A DNA stretch of 64,000 bases, taken from assembly GCA_963702035.1 (NCBI GenBank), contig OY969700.1, positions 1,612,001 through 1,676,000 of the forward strand, given 5' to 3'. Both the position numbers and the translations under genes were made by a program. Of this stretch, positions 1 through 8,862 are shown one piece after another (position 1 is the first letter of the stretch; every line of letters begins with the position of its first letter). The notes under the pieces were generated by a model. It was not told where the DNA came from and did no database searches. It worked only from the letters and a program-made list of their open reading frames with translations. This DNA comes from VRUE01 sp963702035 (GTDB taxonomy: Bacteria > Actinomycetota > Thermoleophilia > Solirubrobacterales > 70-9).

Positions 1-1056
1 TGAGATCCCCTCCGGAATCCGCTCCGGAGGCACGCTGGCGAAGGAGAGGCGGAGGCTGTTCTCGCCGCCCTCGATCATGAAGTCGGGGCCGGCGACGAAG
101 GCGACCCCCTCGCCCTTCGCCTCGGCGAGCAGCGCGGACGTGTCCGTGCCCTCGGCGAGGTCGAGCCAGAGGAAGTAGCCGCCCTCGGGGACAACGAACT
201 CGGCCTCGGGCAGCTGCTCGCGCAGCGCCGCAACCAGGGTCGAGCAGCGCTCGCCGAGGGCGCCCTTGACGAACTCGATGTTGCGGTCGAGCCCGCCCGA
301 CCCGCAGAGCTCGAGCACGACCGACTCGGCCAGCATGTTGGGCGAGATGTAGGTCTCGTTGGCGCGTTTGGCGAGCTTCGCGATCTCCGCCGCGGGACCG
401 GCCAGGTAGCCGACGCGGACGCCGGGGCTGACCGTCTTGGAGAAGGACGAGGCGTGAACGACGCGGTCCTCTGCGTCGATCTCGAGCATCGACTCCAGCG
501 CCTCGCCCTCGAAGGGAAGCTCTCGGTAGGGATCGTCCTCGAAGATCCAGAAGTCGTGCTCCGCCGCAAGCTCAACCAGCCGCGTGCGCTTCGCCGCCGA
601 GAGCGTGCAGCCGGCGGGGTTGTGGAAGTTGGGGATGATGTGGGCGAGCTTGATCGGACCGTCCTGGAGCGCGGCTTCAAACGCCTCCAGGTCGAGCCCA
701 TCGGCCTCCAGCGGCACCGGCACCAGCTCGACGCCGAGCCGCTGCAACATCAGCAGCGTACGGTCATACGTGGGCTGCTCGACCACAACCCGGTCACCGG
801 CCTCGAGCAGATGCTCGAACAGCATCCAGCCCGCCTCCAGCGAGCCGTTGGCGATCATCACCTGCCCCGCATCGAGCCCCCCATGCCGCTCAGCCACCCA
901 CTGACAGAGCCCAGGATGCCCGATCCCCGTCCCATAGGAAAGCGCCTTTTCCCAGTCCTCCGCCAGCGCGACAGCAGCAGCATCCCGCACAGCCTCGCGC
1001 GGCAGGATGTCGGCGGAAGGAGCTCCGCGAGCAAACGAAATCGTGTCCTGAGCCAT
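1..1056 (-). CDS. PLP-dependent class I/II aminotransferase, 3' end cut by window edge
   Basis: The frame is open from an ATG at 1056 to the first base, giving 352 residues without a stop, so the C-terminus lies outside the window. Fold type I aminotransferase signatures are visible: PNFHNPAG around 142-149, EDDPY at 173-177, and SFSKT at 204-208 with Lys207 as the likely PLP lysine, followed by GVRVGY. The pattern is that of the 2-aminoadipate/aromatic aminotransferase group (LysN/ARO8-like). There is no N-terminal GntR domain, so it is an enzyme and not a MocR regulator. The substrate cannot be told from sequence. It is co-directional with sucCD, 38 bases downstream of sucD. Confidence 0.85.
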   Translation of the reverse strand, partial: MAQDTISFARGAPSADILPREAVRDAAAVALAEDWEKALSYGTGIGHPGLCQWVAERHGGLDAGQVMIANGSLEAGWMLFEHLLEAGDRVVVEQPTYDRTLLMLQRLGVELVPVPLEADGLDLEAFEAALQDGPIKLAHIIPNFHNPAGCTLSAAKRTRLVELAAEHDFWIFEDDPYRELPFEGEALESMLEIDAEDRVVHASSFSKTVSPGVRVGYLAGPAAEIAKLAKRANETYISPNMLAESVVLELCGSGGLDRNIEFVKGALGERCSTLVAALREQLPEAEFVVPEGGYFLWLDLAEGTDTSALLAEAKGEGVAFVAGPDFMIEGGENSLRLSFASVPPERIPEGIS

Positions 1057-1094
1057 TGCAGCCGAGCCTAGCAACGCCCCGCCCGGGGAGACGC

Positions 1095-1967
1095 TCAGCC
1101 GCGCAGCACTTCGACGGCGATCTTCGCCGTCTCGGTCGGGCTTTCGCCGACCCGCACGCCCTTCGCCTCGAGCGCTTCCTTCTTCGCCTGCGCGGTCCCC
1201 GACGAGCCGGAGATGATCGCGCCGGCGTGGCCCATCTGCTTGCCGGGAGGCGCGGTGAAGCCGGCGATGTAGGCGACGACGGGCTTGGAGATGTCGGAGG
1301 CGATGAACTCGGCGGCCCGCTCCTCGGCGTCGCCGCCGATCTCGCCGACCATCACGATCATCTCGGTCTCCGGGTCGGCCTCGTACAGCCTGAGGATGTC
1401 GATGAAGTCCGAGCCGATGATCGGGTCGCCGCCGATGCCGACGATCGAGGAATTGCCCTCGCCCGCCTGCTTCAGCTCGTTGCCGATCTGGTAGGTCAGC
1501 GTGCCCGACTTGGAGACGACGCCGATCTTGCCCGGGTCGAAGAACTGGGCGGGAATGATGCCGACGTTGGCCTTGCCCGGAGACAGGACGCCGGGGCAGT
1601 TCGGGCCGATCAGCCGCACCCCCGCCTGCTTCGCCTTCCAGTAGGTCTTCAGCATGTCGAGCACCGGAATGCCCTCGGTGATCGCGATCACGGTCTCGAC
1701 GCCGGACTCGATCGCCTCGTCGATCGCCGGCGCGGCGAAACGGGCCGGGACGAAGATCATCGAAGTGTTGGCGCCCCGCTGCTCGACCGCCTCCTTGATC
1801 GAGTCGAAGATCGGTACGCCCTCGACGTCCTGGCCGCCCTTGCCCGGCGTGACCCCGGCGACCAGATCGGTGCCGTAGGCCTGGTTGCGCAGCCCGTGGA
1901 AGGAGCCCTCGCGGCCGGTCAGCCCGGAGACGACCAGCTTCGTGTTCTCGTTGACGACGATCGCCAT
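1095..1967 (-). CDS. sucD: Succinyl-CoA synthetase alpha subunit
   Basis: 290 residues, normal family length. The alpha subunit carries the CoA-binding Rossmann domain and the phosphorylated histidine; here GHAGA places it at His247. The N-terminal CoA-binding region (SGLTGREGSFH, about 14-24) and GPNCPGV at 121-127 are intact. It works with SucC in the reversible conversion of succinyl-CoA to succinate with nucleotide triphosphate formation in the TCA cycle. The ATG at 1967 overlaps the sucC stop as TGATG, so the pair is translationally coupled. A longer upstream frame runs into sucC and is not a plausible start. Confidence 0.97.
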   Translation of the reverse strand: MAIVVNENTKLVVSGLTGREGSFHGLRNQAYGTDLVAGVTPGKGGQDVEGVPIFDSIKEAVEQRGANTSMIFVPARFAAPAIDEAIESGVETVIAITEGIPVLDMLKTYWKAKQAGVRLIGPNCPGVLSPGKANVGIIPAQFFDPGKIGVVSKSGTLTYQIGNELKQAGEGNSSIVGIGGDPIIGSDFIDILRLYEADPETEMIVMVGEIGGDAEERAAEFIASDISKPVVAYIAGFTAPPGKQMGHAGAIISGSSGTAQAKKEALEAKGVRVGESPTETAKIAVEVLRG

Positions 1968-3133
1968 CAGCCGCTCGCCCCCGCCAGCTCGACGACTTTC
2001 CGAGCGGCGCCGAGCATCGTCGTCTCCTGGTGCAGGTTGGCCAGGCCCGCCGCGGCGAGGATCTCCAGCCCCTGCTCGGAGTTGGTGCCGTCGAGGCGGA
2101 CGACCAAGGGCACGCCGAGGTCGAGCTGGGCCGATGCCTCGACGATGCCCTTGGCGATCTCGTCGCAACGGGTTATGCCGCCGAAGATGTTGAAGAGGAT
2201 CGCGGTGACCTTGGCGTCGGAGACGATCACGGTCAGCGCGTCGACGATCGCCTCGGCCTTGGAGCCGCCGCCGGCGTCGAGGAAGTTCGCCGGGGCGCCG
2301 CCGGCCTGGGCGACGACGTCGAGCGTCGACATACAGAGCCCGGCGCCGTTGGCGAGGATGCCGACGTTGCCGTCGAGCTTGACGTAGGTGAGGCCCTTCT
2401 CGCGCGCCATCGCCTCCTGCGGATCGTCGATCGACTCCGCGTCGAGCTCTGCCAACCCCTCATGCCGGTAGAGAGCGTTGCCGTCGATCGTCACCTTGGC
2501 GTCGAGGGCGACGACCTTGCCGTCCTCGGTGAGGATCAGCGGGTTGACCTCGATCAGCGTCGCGTCCTCCCCGGCCGCGGTCTCGGCCAGCTTCGCGAGG
2601 ATCTCGGCCGCCTCGTCGAGCGCGTCCTCGTCGAGCCCGGCGCGCTTGACGATCGGGCGTGCCTCGGCCGCGGTGAACGGCCGGGTGGGGTCGATGTGCT
2701 CCTTGACCAGCGCCTGCGGATCCTCCGCGGCGACCGCCTCGATGTCCATCCCGCCCTTGGCGGAGACCATCGCCAGCAGCTTCTTCTCGCCGCGGTCGAG
2801 GATGACCGAGGCGTAGTACTCGGCGGCGATCGCCGAGCCGCCCTCGATCCAGACCTGGTCAACCCGGAACGGCCCCTCGCCATGGGGACCGACGATGTCC
2901 ATGCCGAGGATCGCGCCGGCGAACTGCTCAGCCTCGGCCCGGTCGGCGGCGATCTTGATCCCACCCGCCTTGCCGCGGCCGCCGATCAGCACCTGGGCCT
3001 TGATCGCGCAGGGGTAGCCGATCCGCTCCGCGGCGGCGACCGCGTCCTCGACCGTGGCGGCGACCTCGCCGCTCGGCACGGCGACGCCGTGCGCGGCGAA
3101 AAGCTGCTTGCCCTGATACTCGAGAAGGTCCAT
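1967..3133 (-). CDS. sucC: Succinyl-CoA synthetase beta subunit (ADP/GDP-forming)
   Basis: 388 residues from ATG 3133, beginning MDLLEYQGKQLFAAHG, the canonical start of SucC. It has an ATP-grasp domain in the N-terminal two thirds (GGRGKAGG and EVNPL are visible) and a C-terminal flavodoxin-like ligase domain with FNIFGGITRCD and GTNSEQG. It pairs with sucD (TGATG overlap) in the TCA cycle. The same frame stays open for another 218 codons upstream, but that part is antisense to the divergent HAD gene and has no SucC homology, so it is rejected. Only 42 bp separate this start from the HAD gene, and this must hold both promoters. Confidence 0.97.
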   Translation of the reverse strand: MDLLEYQGKQLFAAHGVAVPSGEVAATVEDAVAAAERIGYPCAIKAQVLIGGRGKAGGIKIAADRAEAEQFAGAILGMDIVGPHGEGPFRVDQVWIEGGSAIAAEYYASVILDRGEKKLLAMVSAKGGMDIEAVAAEDPQALVKEHIDPTRPFTAAEARPIVKRAGLDEDALDEAAEILAKLAETAAGEDATLIEVNPLILTEDGKVVALDAKVTIDGNALYRHEGLAELDAESIDDPQEAMAREKGLTYVKLDGNVGILANGAGLCMSTLDVVAQAGGAPANFLDAGGGSKAEAIVDALTVIVSDAKVTAILFNIFGGITRCDEIAKGIVEASAQLDLGVPLVVRLDGTNSEQGLEILAAAGLANLHQETTMLGAARKVVELAGASG

Positions 3134-3175
3134 TGGGAGAGGCGCCCCTGCCGAGCGCGAGCGGCAGCCTATAAG

Positions 3176-3871
3176 ATGCCGCGCCCCGTGCCTCTTCCCG
3201 CTCTCAAATCCGTCACCTGGGTGACCACCGACTGCTACGGAACCCTGATCGACTGGGAGAAAGGGATCATCGAGGCCTGTAAGAAAGAGGCCGCCAAGGA
3301 TGGCTTCAGCTTCGAAGAGGGTCCGTTCCTGGCCCGCTTCATGGAAGTGCAGGCCGAAATCATGGCCGGCTCCTACGAACTGTACGCCGAGGTCCTGCGC
3401 CGCACGATCGTCAAAGTCGCCCGCGAGGTCGGCTGGGAGATCGAGCCCTCGAGGGCCCAGTTCCTCCCCGACAGCGTCGCCTACTGGCTGCCCTTCCGCG
3501 AGGCCAACGCGGCGATGGACCGGCTCGGCAAACGCTACGAGATCGGGATCATCTCCAACGTCGACGACAAACTGCTCGGCATCTCGCGCCGCCACCTGCG
3601 CACCGAACTGGACCTGGTCGTCACCGCGCAGCAGGTGCGCAGCTACAAGCCGGACCCGGTCCACTTCAAAGAGTGCGCGCGCCGGATCGGCGGCAAAAAA
3701 GGCTGGCTCCACATCTGCTGCGACTACACGACCGACGTCGCGCCGCTGCTGAAAATGAAGGTCCCGGTCATCTGGGTCAACCGCCACGGAGAGAAGCTCG
3801 ACGGCCGCAAAGCGCCCAGCGCGACCGTCAAGAACTTCCGCGAAGCAGCCAAAAAGCTCGGCGCGGGCTAA
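3176..3871 (+). CDS. HAD-superfamily hydrolase, 2-haloacid dehalogenase type
   Basis: 231 residues from ATG 3176. HAD motif I is TTDCYGTLIDW with nucleophile Asp19; the YGTL variant is typical of the haloacid dehalogenase type II branch. Motif II is SNVDD, motif III the Lys in YKPDP, and motif IV the acidic DYTTDVAP. A helical cap lies between motifs I and II, at about residues 30-110. The substrate is unknown; family members act on 2-haloacids or small phosphate esters. It is divergent from sucC and followed 97 bp downstream by the sulfatase. A much longer open frame upstream in the same phase is antisense to sucC and rejected. Confidence 0.85.
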   Translation: MPRPVPLPALKSVTWVTTDCYGTLIDWEKGIIEACKKEAAKDGFSFEEGPFLARFMEVQAEIMAGSYELYAEVLRRTIVKVAREVGWEIEPSRAQFLPDSVAYWLPFREANAAMDRLGKRYEIGIISNVDDKLLGISRRHLRTELDLVVTAQQVRSYKPDPVHFKECARRIGGKKGWLHICCDYTTDVAPLLKMKVPVIWVNRHGEKLDGRKAPSATVKNFREAAKKLGAG

Positions 3872-3968
3872 CCAGCCCGTCCTACCCGTCTTCTAGCGTT
3901 CCGCTTTCGCAACTTCGCCGCGGGGCGGCGGTTACGACCGTAGGCGCCCGGGAGGCGTCCCCGATTTG

Positions 3969-5849
3969 ATGGACCGAATCAGCCGCAGCCGAGTGCCTTC
4001 GCGCGCCCGCCCGCTCATTGCGGGGGCGCTGCTGGCGCTGCTCTGCGCGCTCGTGCTCAGCGTCGCCCGCGCCCAGGCGCTGGAAGCCGAAGAAGAACCG
4101 CCGCTCGACCCCAACGCCGAACCGCCGAGCTTCGTCGTCATCCAGACCGACGACCAGACGCTCGACGAGCTCTACGCCTCGTTCACGCCCTTTCCAGGCG
4201 CGGCAGCGATCAGGGCGATGCCTAACACCCTCGACCTGCTCGCCAAGCGCGGGGAGACCTTCAACCGCTACTACGTCTCCTATCCCCTCTGCTGCCCCTC
4301 GCGGGTCAGCCTGATGACCGGGCGCTACGCCCACAACACCGGCGTCAAGGGCAACGTCCAGCCCAACGGCGGCTACTACGGCTTCTCCTTCCGCGGCGCC
4401 TACAGCCACAACATCGCCACCTGGCTGCAGGGCGCCGGCTACCGCACGATCCACATCGGCAAGTTCCTCAACGGCTACGGCGACGAACCGTACAGCGACG
4501 GGAAAAACGTGCCGCCCGGCTGGAACGCCTGGCACACCGTGCTCAACGCCGACACCCATCACTACTTCTACGGCTACACGCTCAACAACGACGGCGTGAT
4601 CAGCGAACCCTACGGCGACCCGGGAACCTGGGAACCGCGCGAATACACGCAGCGGGATCCCGCCGGCTGCCCCTTCGAACCCGAAGAAGAACGCCCCTGC
4701 GTCTACGCGACCGACGTCTTCAACTGGCAGGCCCGGGAAGAGATGCTGGCCACCCCGACCGAACAGCCCTTCTATATGCAGCTCGACTACACCGCCCCCC
4801 ATGGCGACTTCCGCAAGCCGGCCGGTCCCGAGCCGGCGCCGCGCCACTACAACTGGTTCAAGGGCGCGAAGCTTCCGCACGACCGCTCGGAAGGGCTCGA
4901 CGAGGGCAACGTCAGCGACAAGCCCGCGTTCATCCGCGAAGCCGAACACCTGACGCCGAGCATCAAGCGCACCTACAAGGTCTACTACGAGAAGCAGCTC
5001 GAGTCACTGCGCTCGATCGACGACGGCGTCAAAGAGATCGTCGGCACGCTCGCCGAACAGGGCCGGCTGCAGAACACCTACATCCTCTTCACCTCCGACA
5101 ACGGCTTCTTCTTCGGCGAGCACCGCCTGATCGGCGGCAAGTTCCTCGCCTACGAGCCGGCCACGCACATGCCCTTCCTGATCCGTGGGCCGGGGATCAA
5201 GCCCGGCAGCTCGACCGGTGAGCTAGCCGCCAACATCGACATCGCGCCGACGATCCTCGACCTGGCCGGCGTCCAAGCGGACAAGAGCATCGACGGGCGC
5301 TCGATGGTCCCCTACCTGCGCGATCCCGAACTGCGCAGCCGCCGGCCGATCCTCTTCGAGTCCTTCGTGCAGACGAGCGACGTGGAAGCCAACGGCGCTA
5401 TCTCCACCACCGGCGAAGGTGACGGTGGCGTGCCGGGCGGCAACGGCAGCACCGATCCCAGGGAGCCCGAGGCGGGCGTCTCGAGCACCGGCGGCGAAGC
5501 CCAGGCCTCGCTCCTCGCCCCGCCCCTCAACTACGAGGGAATCCGCCTCGGCCCCTACAAGTACATCGCCTGGCCCGATGGGGAGAAGGAGCTCTACGAC
5601 ATCAACACGGACCCGAACGAGCTCAACAACATCGTCAAAGAGCCGAACTTCTACCCGATCCGAAACTTCCTCCACCGGCAGCTGCGGCGCTTCGAGAACT
5701 GCGTCGGCCGCGAATGCCGCGAAGTGACCCCGCCGCTGCCGCTGACGCGGATCGAATTCGACCGGCTGCGGGCAAAGCGGCAGAAGGAAATCCTCGAACA
5801 CGAACAGCAGCGGGAAAAAGAACGTCGCGAACGGGAACACAAGCACTAG
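3969..5849 (+). CDS. Secreted sulfatase (arylsulfatase / GlcNAc-6-sulfatase type)
   Basis: 626 residues from ATG 3969; an adjacent TTG at 3966 is possible. A signal peptide is evident, with basic residues then a hydrophobic stretch at about 16-33 ending near ARAQA. The sulfatase domain begins VVIQTDDQ (metal-binding Asp pair). The active-site signature C-C-P-S-R is at 108-112, so Cys108 should be converted to formylglycine, which needs a modifying enzyme not seen here. TSDNGFFFGEH supplies further metal ligands. A Gly/Ser-rich insert occupies about 470-505, and the tail is highly charged and rich in Glu, Arg and Lys. Likely cleaves sulfate esters outside the cell; the substrate is not predictable. 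Confidence 0.9.
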   Translation: MDRISRSRVPSRARPLIAGALLALLCALVLSVARAQALEAEEEPPLDPNAEPPSFVVIQTDDQTLDELYASFTPFPGAAAIRAMPNTLDLLAKRGETFNRYYVSYPLCCPSRVSLMTGRYAHNTGVKGNVQPNGGYYGFSFRGAYSHNIATWLQGAGYRTIHIGKFLNGYGDEPYSDGKNVPPGWNAWHTVLNADTHHYFYGYTLNNDGVISEPYGDPGTWEPREYTQRDPAGCPFEPEEERPCVYATDVFNWQAREEMLATPTEQPFYMQLDYTAPHGDFRKPAGPEPAPRHYNWFKGAKLPHDRSEGLDEGNVSDKPAFIREAEHLTPSIKRTYKVYYEKQLESLRSIDDGVKEIVGTLAEQGRLQNTYILFTSDNGFFFGEHRLIGGKFLAYEPATHMPFLIRGPGIKPGSSTGELAANIDIAPTILDLAGVQADKSIDGRSMVPYLRDPELRSRRPILFESFVQTSDVEANGAISTTGEGDGGVPGGNGSTDPREPEAGVSSTGGEAQASLLAPPLNYEGIRLGPYKYIAWPDGEKELYDINTDPNELNNIVKEPNFYPIRNFLHRQLRRFENCVGRECREVTPPLPLTRIEFDRLRAKRQKEILEHEQQREKERREREHKH

Positions 5850-5892
5850 GCGGGCGGGTCCTGTCACGGCCCGAGAAGCGCTTCGGCTGAAC

Positions 5893-6029
5893 TCGAGTAG
5901 CGCCGGTGTCTCCTCGCCCTAGCCTCGCGAAGCGGCTCCGCAGAGTGTTTCCAGCCGCGAAGCGGCACCAGATTTCACCGGCCGAAGGCCGGTGATGGGC
6001 GTAGGCGAGGAGACCCCGGCGCTACTCGA
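5893..6029. repeat. Family A fold-back palindrome, copy A1
   Basis: Arms at 5893-5921 and 6002-6029 are inverted copies with one mismatch and one extra base, so transcripts could form a stem of about 28 bp. The centre, 5923-6001, contains a block (TCGCGAAGCGGCTCCGCAGA and following) shared with copy A2 at 45014-45140. A second small hairpin, CCGGCCGAAGGCCGG, follows. The element lies between convergent sulfatase and carboxylase genes, and its right arm contains the carboxylase stop codon at 6022-6024. It may act as a two-way terminator. Confidence 0.8.
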
Positions 6030-7779
6030 TTACCGCGAGGACGTCGCCACTGGAGACTGCTGCGCCTTCGGCTACGTTGAGAGCGGTGACCTTGCCGGAG
6101 CGGTGGGCGGTTATCTCGTTCTCCATCTTCATCGCCTCGATCACGCAGATCAGGTCGCCCTCTGAAACCTCGGCGCCCTGCTCGACGGCTACTTTGAGCA
6201 CGGTGCCCTGCAGCGGCGAGGGCAGGGACTCGCTGGAGGCGCCGGTGGCGCCGCCTGCCTTGCGCTCGCGCTTCGGCGGTTTCTTGCCGCCCGCGGCCGG
6301 TGCCGCGCCCCCCGCCATCGCCTCGCCGATCACCTTTACGTCGAAGAGCTTGCCGGAGACCTCGACCTTGTAGTCGCGGGCGACGACCTCGGCGCCCTCG
6401 GGCAGCTCCGGTGCGCCGGCCGCGGCCGGCGCCGTCGTCTTCAGCCACTCGCGGTCCTCCATCAGGTCGCGGCAGGTCTCCCCGTTCGCCCACTGCTCGG
6501 TGGCGAGGATCGCGCTGTGGAAGGGGATCAGCGTGGTCAGGCCGCCGACCTCGTACTCGCCCAGCGCGCGCAGCATCCGGCGCGTCGCGTGCTCGCGGTC
6601 AACGTCCCAGACGATCAGCTTGGCGACCATCGGGTCGTACATCGGCGTCACCTCAGAGCCGGCTTCGACCCCGGAGTCGACCCGCACGCCGGGACCCGCC
6701 GGCTCGCGATAGAAGGTGATTGCGCCCGGCGCCGGGGCGAATTTCTTGTGCGCGGCCTCGGCGTTGATCCGGCACTCGATCGCGTGGCCGCGCAGCTCGA
6801 CGTCCTCCTGGGCGACCGTGAGCGGCTCACCGGCGGCGACCAGCACCTGCTCGCGGACGATGTCGACCCCGGTGACCATCTCGGTCACGCAGTGCTCGAC
6901 CTGCACCCGCGTGTTCATCTCGAGGAAGAAGTACTCGTCGCCGACCTGCATCCCCTCGACCGTGCCGGCGCCGCGGTAGCCGACCGCGGCGGCCGCGTCG
7001 GTGGCGATCTTGCCGATCCGCTCGCGCATCTCGGCGTCGACCTGGGGTCCGGGCGCCTCCTCGATCACCTTCTGGTGGCGGCGCTGGATCGAGCAGTCGC
7101 GCTCGCCGAGGTGGATGACATTCCCATGCGAGTCGGCGAGCACCTGGACCTCGACGTGGCGTGGGTCCTCCAGATAGCGCTCGACGTAGACGCGCGCGTC
7201 AGAGAAGAACTTCTCGCCTTCGCGCGCCGCGCCCTCGAAGGCCTCCTGCAGGTCGTCGGGCGTCAGCGCGACGCGAAAGCCCTTGCCGCCGCCGCCGCCC
7301 GCCGCCTTGCAGGCGACCGGGTAGCCGGCTTCCTCGGCCTGCGCCTTCGCCGCCGCAACGTCCTTGGCCGGCTCGGTTGCCCCCGGCACGATCGGCACCC
7401 CGGCCTCGGCCATGATCTCGCGCGCTTTGGTCTTCGACCCCATGGCTTCGATCGCCTCCGGCGGCGGGCCGATGAAGACGATGTCCGCCTCGGCGCAGGC
7501 GCGGGCGAAGTCGGCGTTCTCGGCGAGGAAGCCGTAGCCGGGATGGATCGCCTCGGCACCGGCCTCCTTGGCCGTATCGATGATCTTGAGGATGTTCAGA
7601 TAGCTCTCGGCCGGGACAGCCGGGCCGATCAGGAAGGCCTCGTCGGCCTCACGAACATGGGGCGCGTCGCGGTCGATCTCCGAATAAACGGCGACGGACC
7701 CGATCCCCATCTCCTTCAGGGTTCGCGCAACTCGAATGGCGATCTCGCCGCGGTTGGCTATGAGGACCTTCGTGAACAC
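6022..7779 (-). CDS. Acetyl/propionyl-CoA carboxylase alpha subunit (biotin carboxylase + biotin carrier)
   Basis: 585 residues from GTG 7779. It starts with the biotin carboxylase fold (KVLIANRGEIAIR), then an ATP-grasp domain (GGGGGKGFR, FLEMNTRVQVEH) up to about residue 450. A linker follows, then a C-terminal biotinyl domain with EAMKMEN, where Lys551 is the biotin site. This two-in-one layout is that of actinobacterial AccA/BccA/PccA alpha chains. It carboxylates biotin with ATP and bicarbonate for a separate carboxyltransferase beta chain, which is not in the window. The stop lies inside palindrome A1, and palindrome B1 lies in the divergent region upstream. Confidence 0.93.
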   Translation of the reverse strand: MFTKVLIANRGEIAIRVARTLKEMGIGSVAVYSEIDRDAPHVREADEAFLIGPAVPAESYLNILKIIDTAKEAGAEAIHPGYGFLAENADFARACAEADIVFIGPPPEAIEAMGSKTKAREIMAEAGVPIVPGATEPAKDVAAAKAQAEEAGYPVACKAAGGGGGKGFRVALTPDDLQEAFEGAAREGEKFFSDARVYVERYLEDPRHVEVQVLADSHGNVIHLGERDCSIQRRHQKVIEEAPGPQVDAEMRERIGKIATDAAAAVGYRGAGTVEGMQVGDEYFFLEMNTRVQVEHCVTEMVTGVDIVREQVLVAAGEPLTVAQEDVELRGHAIECRINAEAAHKKFAPAPGAITFYREPAGPGVRVDSGVEAGSEVTPMYDPMVAKLIVWDVDREHATRRMLRALGEYEVGGLTTLIPFHSAILATEQWANGETCRDLMEDREWLKTTAPAAAGAPELPEGAEVVARDYKVEVSGKLFDVKVIGEAMAGGAAPAAGGKKPPKRERKAGGATGASSESLPSPLQGTVLKVAVEQGAEVSEGDLICVIEAMKMENEITAHRSGKVTALNVAEGAAVSSGDVLAVIE

Positions 7780-7804
7780 GGCGGCGCAGTCTATTCAGAC
7801 CGTA

Positions 7805-7894
7805 GGCGGGGTGACGGGGATACCCCTGCCCGGACTCGCGGGCTTCGCCCGCTCTGAGTATCCGCCCGTTCAGGGGTATCCCCGTCACCCCGCC
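7805..7894. repeat. Family B fold-back palindrome, copy B1
   Basis: Perfect 24-bp arms at 7805-7828 and 7871-7894 enclose a 42-nt loop at 7829-7870. The loop is identical base for base to that of copy B2 (8740-8781), but the arms are unrelated to those of B2. The loop holds its own small hairpin, GCGGGCTTCGCCCGC. It sits between the divergent carboxylase (start 7779) and PHP gene (start 7917), close to where both promoters must be. Confidence 0.9.
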
Positions 7895-7916
7895 AAGCCC
7901 ATTAGGGTCCGCCGTC

Positions 7917-8732
7917 GTGTTGATCGAGCTCCAGTCTCATTCGACGGTGTCCGACGGGCAGCTGGCGCCGGCGGCGGTTGTCGCTGAAGCTGCGAGAGCC
8001 GGGGTTACCACGTTGGCCTTGACGGACCACGATGCGATTGCCGGGGTGCCGGAGGCGGAACGAGCAGCTGGCGAGTACGGGATTGAGCTGGTGCCCGCTA
8101 TCGAGATGTCGTGCGTCCATGAGTACGCGGAAGACCTGCATGTCTGCGGCTACTGGGTGGATCTGGGGAAGATCGCTCCCGCCTGTGAGCGGGCGCAGCA
8201 TGAACGGGTCGCCCGGGCCGGAGAGATCGTCGCGAAGCTGCGCGGCGAGGGCTTCGAGCTGCATCTGGAGGACGCCGTCAGGGAGGCAGGCGACGCGCTC
8301 TCGATCGGGCGGCCGCACATCGCCCGCGCGGCCGGCGCGAAAGGCGACCTCGGGCCGTTCTTCGAGGAGTACCTCGTGCCCGGCGCCAAGGCCTTCGTGC
8401 CGCGGCGCTGGCCGACCGCCGAGCAGGCGGTGGAGACGATCAAGGAGGCCGGGGGCGTCGCCGTCGTCGCCCACCCCTACTGGGACATCTCAGAGCCGGC
8501 CGAGGTCGAGGAGCTGATCCGCGCCCTCGGCGTCGACGGGGTCGAGACCTTCTACCCGACCCACAGTAAGAGACAGACCGAACACCTGCTGGCGCTCTGC
8601 GAGGAGCTCGACCTGATCCCCACCGCCTCCTCCGACTACCACGGCCCGACCCACAAGACCTTCGCCGAGTTCGGCGCCTACGACACCTACGGCCTCGCCG
8701 AGCCGCGGGTCCCAGAGCATCCGGGACGGTAG
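7917..8732 (+). CDS. PHP-domain phosphoesterase (RNase AM/TrpH-like)
   Basis: 271 residues from GTG 7917. Metal-binding motifs of the polymerase-and-histidinol-phosphatase fold appear in order: QSHSTVSDG near 6-14, LTDHD near 40, GRPHIA, VVAHPYWD and SSDYHGP. The length and motif set match stand-alone YciV/TrpH-type proteins, which remove nucleotides from 5' ends of short RNAs or hydrolyse nucleoside 3',5'-bisphosphates. The exact substrate is not proven here. The last codons and the stop lie in the left arm of palindrome B2, so the C-terminal residues are part of the repeat. Confidence 0.88.
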   Translation: MLIELQSHSTVSDGQLAPAAVVAEAARAGVTTLALTDHDAIAGVPEAERAAGEYGIELVPAIEMSCVHEYAEDLHVCGYWVDLGKIAPACERAQHERVARAGEIVAKLRGEGFELHLEDAVREAGDALSIGRPHIARAAGAKGDLGPFFEEYLVPGAKAFVPRRWPTAEQAVETIKEAGGVAVVAHPYWDISEPAEVEELIRALGVDGVETFYPTHSKRQTEHLLALCEELDLIPTASSDYHGPTHKTFAEFGAYDTYGLAEPRVPEHPGR

Positions 8733-8806
8733 TCGCCCGCCCGGACTCGCGGGCTTCGCCCGCTCTGAGTATCCGCCCGTTCGGGCGACTACCGTCCCGG
8801 ATGCTC
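8715..8806. repeat. Family B fold-back palindrome, copy B2
   Basis: Perfect 25-bp arms at 8715-8739 and 8782-8806 flank a 42-nt loop at 8740-8781 that is identical to the loop of B1. The left arm covers the last codons and stop (8730-8732) of the PHP gene, so the right arm is an inverted copy of PHP coding sequence. It may serve as a terminator for the PHP gene, though there is no T-run. Confidence 0.9.
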
Positions 8807-8862
8807 ATGCGCCGTCTAGATTCAACGTTGTAAATTGGAACTTCAACTATAGAATTGCACGG

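Noticed and set aside
2030..3175. Long plus-strand open frame in front of the HAD hydrolase
   Set aside because: It is antisense to sucC, has low-complexity composition and no family likeness; the HAD fold begins at ATG 3176.
3134..3787. N-terminal extension of sucC by 218 codons
   Set aside because: The extension is antisense to the HAD gene, and the canonical SucC start MDLLEYQ lies at 3133.
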